Assembly (NCBI GenBank): GCA_023443625.1
Contig: JAEZTQ010000110.1
Coordinates: 1 to 64,000, forward strand
Direction: 5' to 3'
Origin: Bacillota bacterium
GTDB lineage: Bacteria; Bacillota_A; Clostridia; Lachnospirales; Lachnospiraceae
DNA length: 64,000 nt
Position numbers and translations under genes: made by a program. Below the pieces are notes generated by a model that was given only the letters and a program-made list of their open reading frames with translations, did not search any database and was not told where the DNA came from. Shown here one piece after another: positions 18,353 to 27,054 of this stretch (the first letter of the stretch is position 1; each line of letters begins with the position of its first letter).

Positions 18353-19387
18353 TTAAACTGGCTTTGGTAAAAATTCATAAAACAATTCTTTCAATACATA
18401 GTCCTTGGGAGGTCTTGTAGTCTGGTTATAGGCTATCACTAACTTAGCATATGCAGCTTCAAAGGAAATATTCTGTAAAGGTATGGCTCCTGCTTCTAAT
18501 AGCTCTTTACTTGTTCTATATAAATCACTATCAACATTTTTAAAGGAAATCAGATAAAAGTCAATACCCTCCTCTTTACACCTCTTAATAAATTTGGGCA
18601 GAGAATACTCAAACTCACTGGTACAACCGGTACTAGAGTGATATAAGCTATGCAAAATGGCCTTGGGTTTGTTGCTTAAGGTGAAGTAATCATAATTTAA
18701 CCCCGGATAGGGCCTGATGGCTAAGACCCTGTTTGCAAAGGAAATATCTTCTTTTACCAATCTCTCCCTGGAAGTATTAAAGCTCTCTAATGCCGGGTTA
18801 ACCCTATTGGTCTTATAGATAAAATTCCCTTCCTTAACTTCACCAAATACCTCTCCTCCATAACTAAAGTATTGATCGTTGTAGGAATCCGACTCCATAA
18901 TACGGGAAGCCAAGTACACCATATTATTTCCCTTATCATTCTGATATATGGTAAATACACCTGGTAGGGCACAATTCATAACAAAATCTACGCTGCTGCG
19001 AAAATTCACCATTCCGTTACTTTTTATATGTTCCAAAGCGTAATTACTTGCTGTCACCACAATTGGAATCTGGGTATAGTGAAATAAAAAGCTAATAATT
19101 GCTGAAGAATAGGCCAGGGTATCGGAGCCATGGGTTACAATTACTCCATCATATTTACTCATATCCACTTCATTCATGGAATCATAGAGTACTTTCCAGT
19201 GATCTGGCGTCACATTCTCGCTAAGGATATTCAGGGGCTGTATAGCCTCAAATTCCACCTCATAGTTATATTTATCCTGAAAACTCTTTAAAAGAAAATA
19301 TCCTGCTTCATCATATACATCAATGGTAGTATTATGTATCCTACTTCCAATGGTTCCTCCGGTAAAGACCACAAGTATTTTTTTCAT
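18353..19387 (-). CDS. L-asparaginase family protein
   Basis: Amidohydrolase of about 344 residues that should hydrolyse asparagine or a related amide. The family motifs are FTGGTIGSR near the N-terminus (first catalytic Thr) and VTHGSDTLAYSS (about 85-96, second Thr with Asp). No signal peptide is seen, so it is cytoplasmic. I start at the ATG at 19387, because the upstream ATG (19402) is inside the GGAGG ribosome site. The C-terminal third is less conserved than in typical asparaginases, so substrate specificity is uncertain. Confidence 0.88.
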   Translation of the reverse strand: MKKILVVFTGGTIGSRIHNTTIDVYDEAGYFLLKSFQDKYNYEVEFEAIQPLNILSENVTPDHWKVLYDSMNEVDMSKYDGVIVTHGSDTLAYSSAIISFLFHYTQIPIVVTASNYALEHIKSNGMVNFRSSVDFVMNCALPGVFTIYQNDKGNNMVYLASRIMESDSYNDQYFSYGGEVFGEVKEGNFIYKTNRVNPALESFNTSRERLVKEDISFANRVLAIRPYPGLNYDYFTLSNKPKAILHSLYHSSTGCTSEFEYSLPKFIKRCKEEGIDFYLISFKNVDSDLYRTSKELLEAGAIPLQNISFEAAYAKLVIAYNQTTRPPKDYVLKELFYEFLPKPV

Positions 19388-19973
19388 TAAGCTTACCTCC
19401 ATTTATATTAATTTGATCCTCGCTGGCTATCACTACATCTTCCACTTTACTTATATCTACCTTAAGTATCTTCTTATGCTATTTTCTTATTCCCATCATA
19501 ATTTTTATTTTATCTTCTATAATTATTAAGTAATTATTAAGTTTTCTATTGTCTTCACTTCATATCATATTATCTTTTTTATTATTTTTTTATTATCTTT
19601 TTTTATCTTTTTATTATCTTTTCTATTATCTTTTTTATTCAATTCTGTCTCTTAATCTAATTACTTGTTTATTACTAAAACTTCGCAGTTCAAGTCAATG
19701 AATTTCTCTTGGTAATATCAGTGTTTATGCATATGAAAAGCCTTAATACTCAAATTCTATAACAATCATACCGAAAATACAAGTTTCTTCCCTGCCCTTC
19801 TTCCCTGCCCTAGAGATTGTTTCATGAATGCTTTTGTTACAGTTTGACTCCATGTTACCTATAAGACCAGGAAGAAAATATTCTCATGGTGAGTATTATT
19901 TCTTCTTGGTCTTATGCCTTAGATTTAGAGGAGGCCAAATTGTAACAACACTTTATCATAAGACAAAATTTTG
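19388..19973. other. Long AT-rich intergenic region with pyrimidine tracts and a hairpin
   Basis: No gene is visible in nearly 600 bases. 19560-19640 is almost only T, A and C with repeated TTATCTTTTT-type units. A 12-base TTCTTCCCTGCC duplication lies near 19785-19810. A long hairpin is at 19861-19915. Confidence 0.6.
19861..19915. repeat. Long imperfect hairpin (26-bp arms)
   Basis: ATAAGACCAGGAAGAAAATA... and its inverted copy ending TTCTTCTTGGTCTTAT pair at 22 of 26 positions around a TGG loop. There is no U-tract typical of a terminator and no neighbouring gene end within 450 bases. It may be a remnant of a small mobile element or a structured RNA. Confidence 0.5.
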
Positions 19974-20028
19974 TTGACATATTCTTCCTCATACTATAGT
20001 ATAGTAGTTAATTACTCAACTAATTAAC
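19974..20028 (+). promoter_or_regulatory. Promoter and palindromic operator of the GntR gene
   Basis: TTGACA (19974-19979) is followed by overlapping -10 candidates, TATAGT (19995-20000) and TAGTAT (19997-20002, 17-bp spacing). Just downstream is a perfect inverted repeat GTTAATTA-CTCAAC-TAATTAAC (20007-20028). Its position over the transcription start suggests self-repression by the GntR protein, which is inference. Confidence 0.65.
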
Positions 20029-20051
20029 CAGTTAAGAAGGGAGGCCTTATA

Positions 20052-20420
20052 TTGCACCTAAATATTAATTCGGATAAACCAATCTTCTTGCAGATTGCAG
20101 AAGGAATTGAAGATGCCATTCTGGCAGGAGCCTTTGTTGAAGAGAGTCAAATCCCCTCCATCACCGAATTCTCTATCACCTATAAGATTAATCCAGCAAC
20201 AGCTCTTAAGGGCATTAATATACTCGTTGATAACGGTATTGTATATAAAAAAAGAGGACTTGGAATGTTTGTTGCAACTGGGGCTGTTAATCAGCTTTTG
20301 ATGAAGCGTAAAAAAGAATTCTACGAGAATTATATTGTCAATTTAATAAATGAGGCAAAGCGACTTCATATTGGGGAGACAGAGATAAAATCTATGATAG
20401 AAAGAGGGTTCATCCAATGA
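20052..20420 (+). CDS. GntR family regulator, YtrA subfamily
   Basis: Short GntR-type repressor of 122 residues: an N-terminal winged helix (SITEFSITYKINPATALKGI contains the recognition helix; GLGMFVATG is the wing) and a short C-terminal helical dimerisation part, as in YtrA. It begins with TTG at 20052 after GGGAGG. YtrA-type regulators normally head an operon of ABC transporter genes. Here the next frame overlaps the stop by four bases (ATGA) but stops after 25 codons, so the regulator seems to have outlived its operon. Confidence 0.9.
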   Translation: MHLNINSDKPIFLQIAEGIEDAILAGAFVEESQIPSITEFSITYKINPATALKGINILVDNGIVYKKRGLGMFVATGAVNQLLMKRKKEFYENYIVNLINEAKRLHIGETEIKSMIERGFIQ

Positions 20421-20494
20421 AGGGAATTGAAGTAAAAAATCAATTTCTAGTTTGGCTCTTAATAAGAAAAATTACTATAAAAGTTGTAAGTTAA
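20417..20494 (+). pseudogene. Stub of an ABC transporter ATPase gene
   Basis: A 25-codon frame overlaps the GntR stop codon through ATGA. It begins MKGIEVKN, which is how many YtrB-like ABC ATPases begin, and then runs into unrelated residues and a stop. No Walker motif follows, and a terminator comes 20 bases later. I read it as the 5' end of a deleted transporter gene; the identification rests on eight residues plus context. Confidence 0.4.
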
Positions 20495-20513
20495 GGCTTA
20501 CCCCCACATCTTA

Positions 20514-20547
20514 CCACATGAAGACTATCATCTTTATGTGGTTTTTT
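20514..20547 (+). terminator. Terminator after the GntR gene
   Basis: CCACATGAAGA pairs with TCTTTATGTGG around CTATCA, followed by TTTTTTCTTT. Confidence 0.85.
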
Positions 20548-20759
20548 CTTTGTCATATCTTCAGATATTACCATGTCCTTAGCCTATCGTAGGGCACAAT
20601 CTTTACATAATCTTGATGAATAGTGCCCATTGAGATACTTGACTTATTTGTTAATCTAGTATATGTTTTGTTATTATAAAACTGTAATTATTATTGATAG
20701 AACTACTACGGTTTGGTAACCATATTGATACTGACTACCGCAGTATAAGGAGACAAATT

Positions 20760-22214
20760 ATGGGTAAACAAAATTTAACTTTATTGACCGATTTTTACGA
20801 ATTAACTATGATGCAAGGTTATTACAATAATAATAATAATGAGACTGTTATTTTTGATGTCTTCTATCGAGAGAATCCTTCTGGAAGCGGTTATGCCATA
20901 TGTGCCGGTTTAGAACAGGTAATTGAATATATTAAAGCTCTTAGCTTTACTAATGATGATATAGATTTTCTTCGTTCCCAGAATATTTTCAATGAAAGCT
21001 TTCTTAACTATTTAAAGGATTTCCATTTCACCGGTGATATTTATGCTATTCCAGAGGGTACTGTGGTATTTCCCATGGAACCTCTGGTAAAGGTTGTTGC
21101 TCCCATTATGGAAGCCCAGCTCATTGAAACAGCACTTTTAAATATAATAAATCATCAAAGCCTAATTGCCACAAAGGCTTCCCGTGTTGTATATGCTGCT
21201 GGTGGACAATCCGTCATGGAATTTGGCCTGCGAAGAGCACAGGGCCCAGATGCCGGAACACTAGGCGCTAGAGCTGCAGTAATTGGTGGCTGTATTGGAA
21301 CCAGTAATGTTCTATCTGCTAAATTATTTGATCTACCAGCTTTAGGAACCCACGCCCACAGCTGGATTATGAGCTTTGACGATGAGTTAACTGCTTTTAG
21401 AAAATATGCAGAACTTTATCCCCAGAATACTACTTTGCTTGTGGATACCTATGATACCCTTCGTTCTGGTGTCCCTAATGCCATAAAGGTATTTGAAGAA
21501 TTACGAGGGGCCGGTAAGATGCCACAAAAATATGGTATTCGCCTGGATAGTGGTGACCTGGCTTATCTATCCAAAAAATCCAGAAAACTCCTGGATGGAG
21601 CAGGTTTTACAGATGCTTCTATTACTGCCTCCAGTGACCTGGATGAATATTTGATTGATTCTTTAAAAACTCAGGGTGCTAAAATAGATTCCTGGGGTGT
21701 GGGAACCAAATTAATCACCTCCAAGGATTGTCCTGCCTTTGGTGGTGTATATAAATTATCTGCCATTTATAGAGAAGGAAACTGTATCCCCAAGATTAAG
21801 CTTTCTGAAAACCAATGGAAGATTACCAACCCTGGTAATAAGAAAATTTATCGTGTCTACGAAAAAGAGAGTGGTAAAGTAAAGGCTGACTTAATCACCT
21901 TAGTAGATGAAGAATATTCTGCGGACAAACCCCTCTTACTCTTTGATCCAGTGGCTACCTGGAAGAAGACATTATTAGCACCAAACACTTATACCTTAAG
22001 AGAGTTGTTAGTTCCTATATTCCTCTCGGGTAAATGCGTATATACCTCTCCTTCTGTAATGGAAATTAGAGAATATTGTTTAAAGGAACAGGATTCTCTT
22101 TGGGATGAAGTAAGACGACTTATCAATCCACATGTTGTATACGTTGACCTATCCTCTAAGCTTTACCATATGAAAACAGACTTATTGGACAAGCTTGCAG
22201 AACACAACAAGTAA
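20760..22214 (+). CDS. pncB: Nicotinate phosphoribosyltransferase
   Basis: Converts nicotinate and PRPP to nicotinate mononucleotide in NAD salvage. 485 residues from the ATG at 20760, chosen because AAGGAG lies at a good distance; the open frame extends 22 codons further upstream without a ribosome site. Family motifs: TDFYELTMMQGYY near the start, FGLRRAQGPDAG (about 158-169), which belongs to the phosphate-binding region, and RLDSGDLAYLSKK (about 260-272). The length is usual for the family. It is transcribed alone between a terminator and the promoter of the next gene. Confidence 0.96.
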   Translation: MGKQNLTLLTDFYELTMMQGYYNNNNNETVIFDVFYRENPSGSGYAICAGLEQVIEYIKALSFTNDDIDFLRSQNIFNESFLNYLKDFHFTGDIYAIPEGTVVFPMEPLVKVVAPIMEAQLIETALLNIINHQSLIATKASRVVYAAGGQSVMEFGLRRAQGPDAGTLGARAAVIGGCIGTSNVLSAKLFDLPALGTHAHSWIMSFDDELTAFRKYAELYPQNTTLLVDTYDTLRSGVPNAIKVFEELRGAGKMPQKYGIRLDSGDLAYLSKKSRKLLDGAGFTDASITASSDLDEYLIDSLKTQGAKIDSWGVGTKLITSKDCPAFGGVYKLSAIYREGNCIPKIKLSENQWKITNPGNKKIYRVYEKESGKVKADLITLVDEEYSADKPLLLFDPVATWKKTLLAPNTYTLRELLVPIFLSGKCVYTSPSVMEIREYCLKEQDSLWDEVRRLINPHVVYVDLSSKLYHMKTDLLDKLAEHNK

Positions 22215-22271
22215 ATTTACATTATTTACACAGAAAATTCTACATTTTTACGGTTTTATCCCTGTAAAATG

Positions 22272-22420
22272 TGTTATAATTAAAGTGGTAAGTAGCTTCC
22301 TTCCCTTACCACGTTACATAGTATTCATTAGCGCGCTACTATACGGAGTTGTCTTTATCTTTAAGTCCGTAGTTATGGGTGGCGCTCTGCTTTTGCCAAC
22401 TTACGAAAGGAGATGCCTGA
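22272..22420 (+). promoter_or_regulatory. Extended -10 promoter and structured leader of the VanY-like gene
   Basis: TGT-TATAAT (22272-22280) gives a start near 22287. The transcript would begin with an 8-bp hairpin GTGGTAAG/CTTACCAC (22285-22312), then a second stem TACGGA/TCCGTA (22342-22371) enclosed by GCGC pairs, then GAAAGGAG before the GTG start. I do not recognise a known riboswitch. Confidence 0.55.
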
Positions 22421-23638
22421 GTGAACAAGAAGGCACTGATTATCATAACCTTCTCCCTACTTGCCATAACCTCTGTCTGTGGGGTTGTAATCGCTGTATC
22501 TAAAAACCACAGTAATGCTTCCGAAATCGATGTATCCACCCATGATCCAGACAGTGATTATACATATATATCTCCTTCTTTAGAAGATGAGGATATAGCT
22601 TCTGAAATAGAGAAGGATAATAATGATATTGACAAGGAAATTCCTGATTCCTTAATAGATGATGAAGTATTAAATTTTGTTCCTGCTACAGAAATGGACT
22701 TAGACCCTACTAGTATTACAGTCTATGTAAACAAAGAATATTCTGTTTCTAAAAACTTTAAACCTGAGAAATTAATAACTCCTAATATCAGATTTGATTT
22801 CCTTGATTATAGTGAGCGTACCTTAATGCATCCTGAAGCTGCTAAAGCTTTGGAAGAACTCTTTTCTGACGCTGAAGAGGATGATTGTGACCTTGTTGCT
22901 ATATCAGCTTATCGTTCTTATAGTAGACAGTATAAGATATTTACTAATAATTTAGTGTATAAAGGAAAGAGACATACTTTATTATATTCCGCTGTTCCCG
23001 GAACTAGCGAGCATCAGACTGGACTTGCTATTGATGTATCCACTGAGGCTTTAAATAATAAATTAGTGGAGGCTTTCTCAGATACTCCCGAAGGAAAATG
23101 GTTAGCCAAAAACTCCTATAAATACGGCTATGTTGTCAGATACCCAAAGGATAAAGCCGAAATCACTGGTTATGCTTATGAACCATGGCATATCCGATAT
23201 GTAGGAAAAGGACTTGCTAATTATTTATATACGAATAAATTAACTCTTGATGAATATTATAATTATACACCTAGTCCAGATTTTAACTTTGAGAAAGAAT
23301 ACGCAAATATTCTTAACTATCAGCCCCCCACTCCTACTCCTACAGTGGAACCAACTATCAGCATTCCATTAACTCCTAGCCTTACTCCTAGCCTTACTCC
23401 TACCATGGGGATTGATGATGGAACAGGAACAGGTACCGGTAACAATATCAAACCAACAAAAACTCCAAAGCCAGAGGATCCAAAGGATAACATAAGTCCA
23501 ACACCAATGCCCACACCACAACCTACACCCCAACCTACACCCATTCCTAAGCCTTCTCCCTCAATTACAGATACTCCAGAGGAAAGTGATGGAATAGAAG
23601 AAGACGACTCTCTGGATACAAGCAATTTTTTCTATTAG
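22421..23638 (+). CDS. D-alanyl-D-alanine carboxypeptidase, VanY family
   Basis: Cell-wall peptidase of 405 residues. It starts with GTG after GAAAGGAG. A single N-terminal membrane segment (about 5-25) anchors or exports it. The VanY domain (about 125-275) has the zinc/catalytic motifs SAYRSYSRQ, PGTSEHQTGLAIDVS (His and Asp ligands) and EPWHIRYVG (Glu and His). The last 115 residues are Pro/Thr-rich (TPTPTVEPT, PTPQPTPQPTPIP), probably a wall-spanning spacer. Its role would be trimming the stem peptide of peptidoglycan. PlsC follows after 30 bases and may be co-transcribed. Confidence 0.92.
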   Translation: MNKKALIIITFSLLAITSVCGVVIAVSKNHSNASEIDVSTHDPDSDYTYISPSLEDEDIASEIEKDNNDIDKEIPDSLIDDEVLNFVPATEMDLDPTSITVYVNKEYSVSKNFKPEKLITPNIRFDFLDYSERTLMHPEAAKALEELFSDAEEDDCDLVAISAYRSYSRQYKIFTNNLVYKGKRHTLLYSAVPGTSEHQTGLAIDVSTEALNNKLVEAFSDTPEGKWLAKNSYKYGYVVRYPKDKAEITGYAYEPWHIRYVGKGLANYLYTNKLTLDEYYNYTPSPDFNFEKEYANILNYQPPTPTPTVEPTISIPLTPSLTPSLTPTMGIDDGTGTGTGNNIKPTKTPKPEDPKDNISPTPMPTPQPTPQPTPIPKPSPSITDTPEESDGIEEDDSLDTSNFFY

Positions 23639-23668
23639 TAATAAAATCAAATTAACAGGGGGATTAAT

Positions 23669-24397
23669 ATGCGGCTTATATTAGCACTAATCTTTTTAAT
23701 AGTATTTTTTATTATCAGTATACCCTTATACCTTATTGAGTTTATCCTTGGGAAATTCAATCATAGGGCCATGGTTGCCAGCTCTCAAACCATCGTTGTA
23801 GGTGCACTTAGAATCCTCTTATGGATATGTGGTGTAAAGCGTACTGTTATAGGACAAGAGAATGTTCCAAAGAATGAAGCTGTACTCTATATCTCTAACC
23901 ATAGAAGCTATTTTGATATTCCTGTTGCTTATACTTCAGTTCCTACCCTAACGGGCTTTATGGCTAAGAAGGAAATTGCAAAGGTTCCCTTCTTAAGCAC
24001 CTGGATGAGATTTTTACAATGTCTCTTCCTAGACCGAGAGGATATCAAACAAGGGCTTAAAACTATATTAAAAGGTATAGAACAGGTAAAAGCCGGATAT
24101 TCTGTTTTCATTTCTCCTGAAGGAACGAGAAGTCAGGGCTCTGAGATGCTTCCCTTTAAAGAAGGAAGTTTTAAAATTGCAGAAAAGACCGGATGTGCCA
24201 TAATACCTGTATCCATTACGAATACAGATGAAATATTTGAAAAGCATACACCCTGGGTACGCAGTGCTCGTGTAATCATTGAGTATGGAAAGCCCATCTA
24301 TACAAAGGACCTAACCAAAGAGCAGCAAAAGTTCCTTGGTTCCTATGTTCAAGGAATCATTCGTGAAACCTTAGCAAAAAATTCATCTCTGATTTAG
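23669..24397 (+). CDS. plsC: 1-acyl-sn-glycerol-3-phosphate acyltransferase
   Basis: Adds the second acyl chain in phosphatidic acid synthesis. 242 residues with an N-terminal membrane segment (about 1-25), the acyltransferase catalytic motif NHRSYFD (about 76-82, HX4D), and the glycerol-phosphate site FISPEGTRS (about 148-156). It is membrane-associated on the cytoplasmic side. It starts 30 bases after the VanY-like stop with AGGGGG before the ATG. A short stem with a T-rich tail follows. Confidence 0.93.
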   Translation: MRLILALIFLIVFFIISIPLYLIEFILGKFNHRAMVASSQTIVVGALRILLWICGVKRTVIGQENVPKNEAVLYISNHRSYFDIPVAYTSVPTLTGFMAKKEIAKVPFLSTWMRFLQCLFLDREDIKQGLKTILKGIEQVKAGYSVFISPEGTRSQGSEMLPFKEGSFKIAEKTGCAIIPVSITNTDEIFEKHTPWVRSARVIIEYGKPIYTKDLTKEQQKFLGSYVQGIIRETLAKNSSLI

Positions 24398-24405
24398 AGT
24401 TTGTC

Positions 24406-24438
24406 GAAAGTATTTTGAACTTTCCTATTTCTTTTTTT
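24406..24438 (+). terminator. Weak terminator after plsC
   Basis: GAAAGT pairs with ACTTTC, followed by a T-rich CTATTTCTTTTTTTA tract. The stem is only 6 bp. Confidence 0.45.
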
Positions 24439-24516
24439 ATTAAAAGATGGTAAAATAAACGATACCCAGTTGGGGACATGAGTTAATTAGTAAACTATTG
24501 AGGAGGTACATATCTC

Positions 24517-24963
24517 GTGGAATGGTATGTAATTTTAATCATTATAGCCGTTATTGTAATCGGTATCTTGATAGCATTATATTTTATCGGAAATAAGCTT
24601 CAAAAGCGCCAGGAGACTTCACAGGCCCAGATGCAAGCATCTGCCCAGACAGTTTCCATCCTTGTCATTGATAAGAAGAAAATGAAAATGAAGGATGCAA
24701 ACCTTCCTAAGATAGTTCTTGATCAGACACCTAAGATGATGCGCGGTTCCAAAGTTCCCATTGTAAAAGCCAAAATTGGTCCTAAGGTTATGTCCCTTAT
24801 GTGTGATCCTAAGGTATTTGACCTCATCCCTGTCAAAAAGGAAGTTAAGGCCGTGCTCAGTGGTATTTATATTATGGAAGTCAAAGGATTAAGAGGCAAC
24901 CTAGAGCAGAAGAAAGAGAAGAAAGGTATCTTTAAGAAAGTTACCGGTGTTTTTAAAAAATAA
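24517..24963 (+). CDS. Small membrane-anchored basic protein of unknown function
   Basis: Not recognised. 148 residues; GTG start after GAGGAGG. An N-terminal membrane helix (about 2-24) is followed by a short linker and a basic cytoplasmic domain (about 45-148), rich in Lys and Met, with segments VSILVIDKKKMKMKDA and KMMRGSKVPIVKAKIGPKVM that look like a small beta-rich fold. The C-terminus is poly-basic. It has its own strong terminator, so it is probably a single-gene unit. Confidence 0.75.
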   Translation: MEWYVILIIIAVIVIGILIALYFIGNKLQKRQETSQAQMQASAQTVSILVIDKKKMKMKDANLPKIVLDQTPKMMRGSKVPIVKAKIGPKVMSLMCDPKVFDLIPVKKEVKAVLSGIYIMEVKGLRGNLEQKKEKKGIFKKVTGVFKK

Positions 24964-24973
24964 CAAAGAATGT

Positions 24974-25018
24974 CCTCTTGACTCTAACCAAATAACAATT
25001 AGAGCAAGAGGTTTTTTT
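24974..25018 (+). terminator. Strong terminator
   Basis: CCTCTTG-A-CTCTAA pairs with TTAGAG-C-AAGAGG, followed by seven T. Confidence 0.92.
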
Positions 25019-25047
25019 GACCATTATTATGGTAGAATTGAGGTTAT

Positions 25048-26247
25048 ATGAAGAAAATCAAATTAATTATAGTTATCCTACTCTGCCTCCTAGCCCTAGG
25101 TGCAGGTATTGCCATCCTAATTAAATACATACAGCCTGGCACAGAAAATCCTCTAGAAGGTCAAGAACACACCGACAAAACCTCACATTTAAAGGACCCT
25201 GAAGTAACCAATACTCCAGAAGTTCCTACCCCTACCCAGGTAGAACCCAGCAAGGCCCCTATACCAGAGGTAATTGTTACAGCAACACCTATACCTGTTG
25301 AGCCTATTGTACTAGCCTTTGGCGGTGATGTAAATTTGGATGAGAACTCTCGTCCCGTTGCCAAATATGATTTAGTGGGTAAAGATATAACAAAGTGTCT
25401 TTCCTCAGATTTGATTGAGGCTATGAAGGCCGCTGATATCATGATGATTAATAATGAATTTGCTTATAGTACCAGGGGTACGAAACAGGATAAATCCTAT
25501 ACCTTTCGGGCGCATCCAGATCGAGTGGACATTCTTAAAGAACTGGGAGTAGATATTGTATCCCTTGCCAATAATCATGCGCTTGATTTTGGCCCCGACG
25601 CCCTTCTAGACACCTTTGATACCTTAGAAAATGCTGAGATTGATTATATTGGAGCAGGCCGTAATCTAGACCGGGCAAAAGCACCCATTTACTATGAAAT
25701 AGGTGACAAGAAAATTGCTTATATTGCTGCTTCCCGTGTAGTCTTTGCTATGGACTGGTATGCCTCCAAGGATGGTCTTGGAATGGTTGGAACCTATGAC
25801 CCTACCTTAATACTGGAATCAGTTAGAGAAGCTGAGAAAAACAGTGATTTTGTGGTGATTTACCTCCACTGGGGCGTAGAACGAGTCCATTATCCCGTAG
25901 ATTATCAGCGAACTCTGGCAAAGCAATATATTGATGCAGGAGCAGACGCTGTAATAGGCTGCCACCCCCATGTTATGCAGGGCTTTGAATATTATAATGG
26001 AAAGCCCATTGCTTATAGTTTGGGAAATTATTGGTTTAATAGAAATACAGATAAATCCGGTCTGCTTAAACTATACCTTAATGAAGATGATACGGTGCAG
26101 GTGCAGATTAATCCTACTGCTACCAAGGATACCTTCTCGTATTTCATTACTGATGAGGCTGAGAAGAAAAGCTATTTGGATTTTATGAATGAAATCTCCT
26201 ATAATGTAAAGATTGATGATAATGGTTTTGTTACTCCAACAGAATAA
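25048..26247 (+). CDS. CapA family protein (metallophosphatase fold)
   Basis: Secreted or anchored protein of 399 residues. N-terminal membrane segment (about 5-27), then a Pro/Thr/Val-rich linker (about 35-85), then a CapA/PgsA domain (about 88-345). Visible motifs: FGGDVNLD, NNEFAYS, SLANNHALDFG, YLHWGVE and GCHPHVMQGFE, which carry the Asp, Asn and His metal ligands of this fold. CapA proteins take part in poly-gamma-glutamate or capsule production, but the other pga/cap genes are absent, so the substrate is unknown. The ribosome site GAGGT is weak. Confidence 0.9.
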   Translation: MKKIKLIIVILLCLLALGAGIAILIKYIQPGTENPLEGQEHTDKTSHLKDPEVTNTPEVPTPTQVEPSKAPIPEVIVTATPIPVEPIVLAFGGDVNLDENSRPVAKYDLVGKDITKCLSSDLIEAMKAADIMMINNEFAYSTRGTKQDKSYTFRAHPDRVDILKELGVDIVSLANNHALDFGPDALLDTFDTLENAEIDYIGAGRNLDRAKAPIYYEIGDKKIAYIAASRVVFAMDWYASKDGLGMVGTYDPTLILESVREAEKNSDFVVIYLHWGVERVHYPVDYQRTLAKQYIDAGADAVIGCHPHVMQGFEYYNGKPIAYSLGNYWFNRNTDKSGLLKLYLNEDDTVQVQINPTATKDTFSYFITDEAEKKSYLDFMNEISYNVKIDDNGFVTPTE

Positions 26248-26253
26248 ATGAAT

Positions 26254-26335
26254 AACTCCTCCAGATATGATATAAGAGGTTGCATAACCTTAAGTGCACG
26301 CCTCTTTCCTACCATAGATTTGGAGGAGTTTTATT
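26254..26335. terminator. Bidirectional terminator between the capA-like and DUF1934 genes
   Basis: AACTCCTCCA (26254-26263) pairs with TGGAGGAGTT (26321-26330). An inner AAGAGG/CCTCTT stem also forms. It separates two convergent genes. Confidence 0.7.
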
Positions 26336-26753
26336 ATTCTTTTGTTTTTATTATTACAGATAAATGATTATCCGAAAGATGAAATCCTTCCGACCATAGA
26401 GAATAGTTTAAGCTTAATTCCATGCAATTACCCTCCTCCTTTGTCCTTATGGATTTCGTATTAATCTCCAGTGGAATATCTCCATACAGAGTAGGATAAA
26501 CTGTGTGAGTGCTTTCCTTAATATTAAATATCATCTGGGATTTTACCAAACCTTTTTTCATAAGAACAACCATACCTGACGATATCTTTAAGAGATTCTT
26601 AGAAAGGGCTTTGCTACCCTCTATTTTTTCTTCATACAGTATATAATGTTTGCCATTATTTATATGATAAGTGCCTGGAACATTTAGAGATACACTATCC
26701 CCTTCTGCACCCAGCTGTCTTCCTGTTATAGTTATGAGTACATCCTTTGTCAT
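26334..26753 (-). CDS. DUF1934 family beta-barrel protein (YwiB-like)
   Basis: A 139-residue protein of the DUF1934 family, predicted to form a calycin-like beta barrel. Typical elements are DVLITITGRQ near the start, YHINNGKHYILYEEK (about 30-44) and a C-terminal NYSLWSEGFHLSDNHLSV. The function is unknown. I start at 26753 because the longer frame begins with TTG inside the ribosome site TTGGAGG. It is convergent with the CapA-like gene. Confidence 0.85.
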   Translation of the reverse strand: MTKDVLITITGRQLGAEGDSVSLNVPGTYHINNGKHYILYEEKIEGSKALSKNLLKISSGMVVLMKKGLVKSQMIFNIKESTHTVYPTLYGDIPLEINTKSIRTKEEGNCMELSLNYSLWSEGFHLSDNHLSVIIKTKE

Positions 26754-27054
26754 TGTTACCTCCAAGGTGTTATATCTTTATTCTAACCCTATTATCTAGA
26801 TTAATTCCAATCCATTATATCATAAATCACCTAAAATACAATTGACGCTCATATCTTAATCTTGCTGTCGGTTAAATTTAGCCCTCTACTTTTATCTTCC
26901 TATAACATGAGAGTTCCTACTTTTATATATTCTTTGCGAATAAATTCCAATTATATGGTAAGAATTTTGTTATCAATAGATTTTGGTAAACCATCATACG
27001 CAAATTTGTGCCTGCGGACCAAAGTTTGCATGTATTGAGAAAGGCATGGTTATT

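Noticed and set aside
22195..22503. 102-codon plus-strand frame across the VanY leader
   Set aside because: It overlaps the pncB end, the extended -10 promoter, the structured leader and the VanY start; its residues look like translated non-coding DNA.
23320..23625. Antisense frame rich in Gly and Val
   Set aside because: It is the complement of the Pro/Thr-rich tail of the VanY-like protein.
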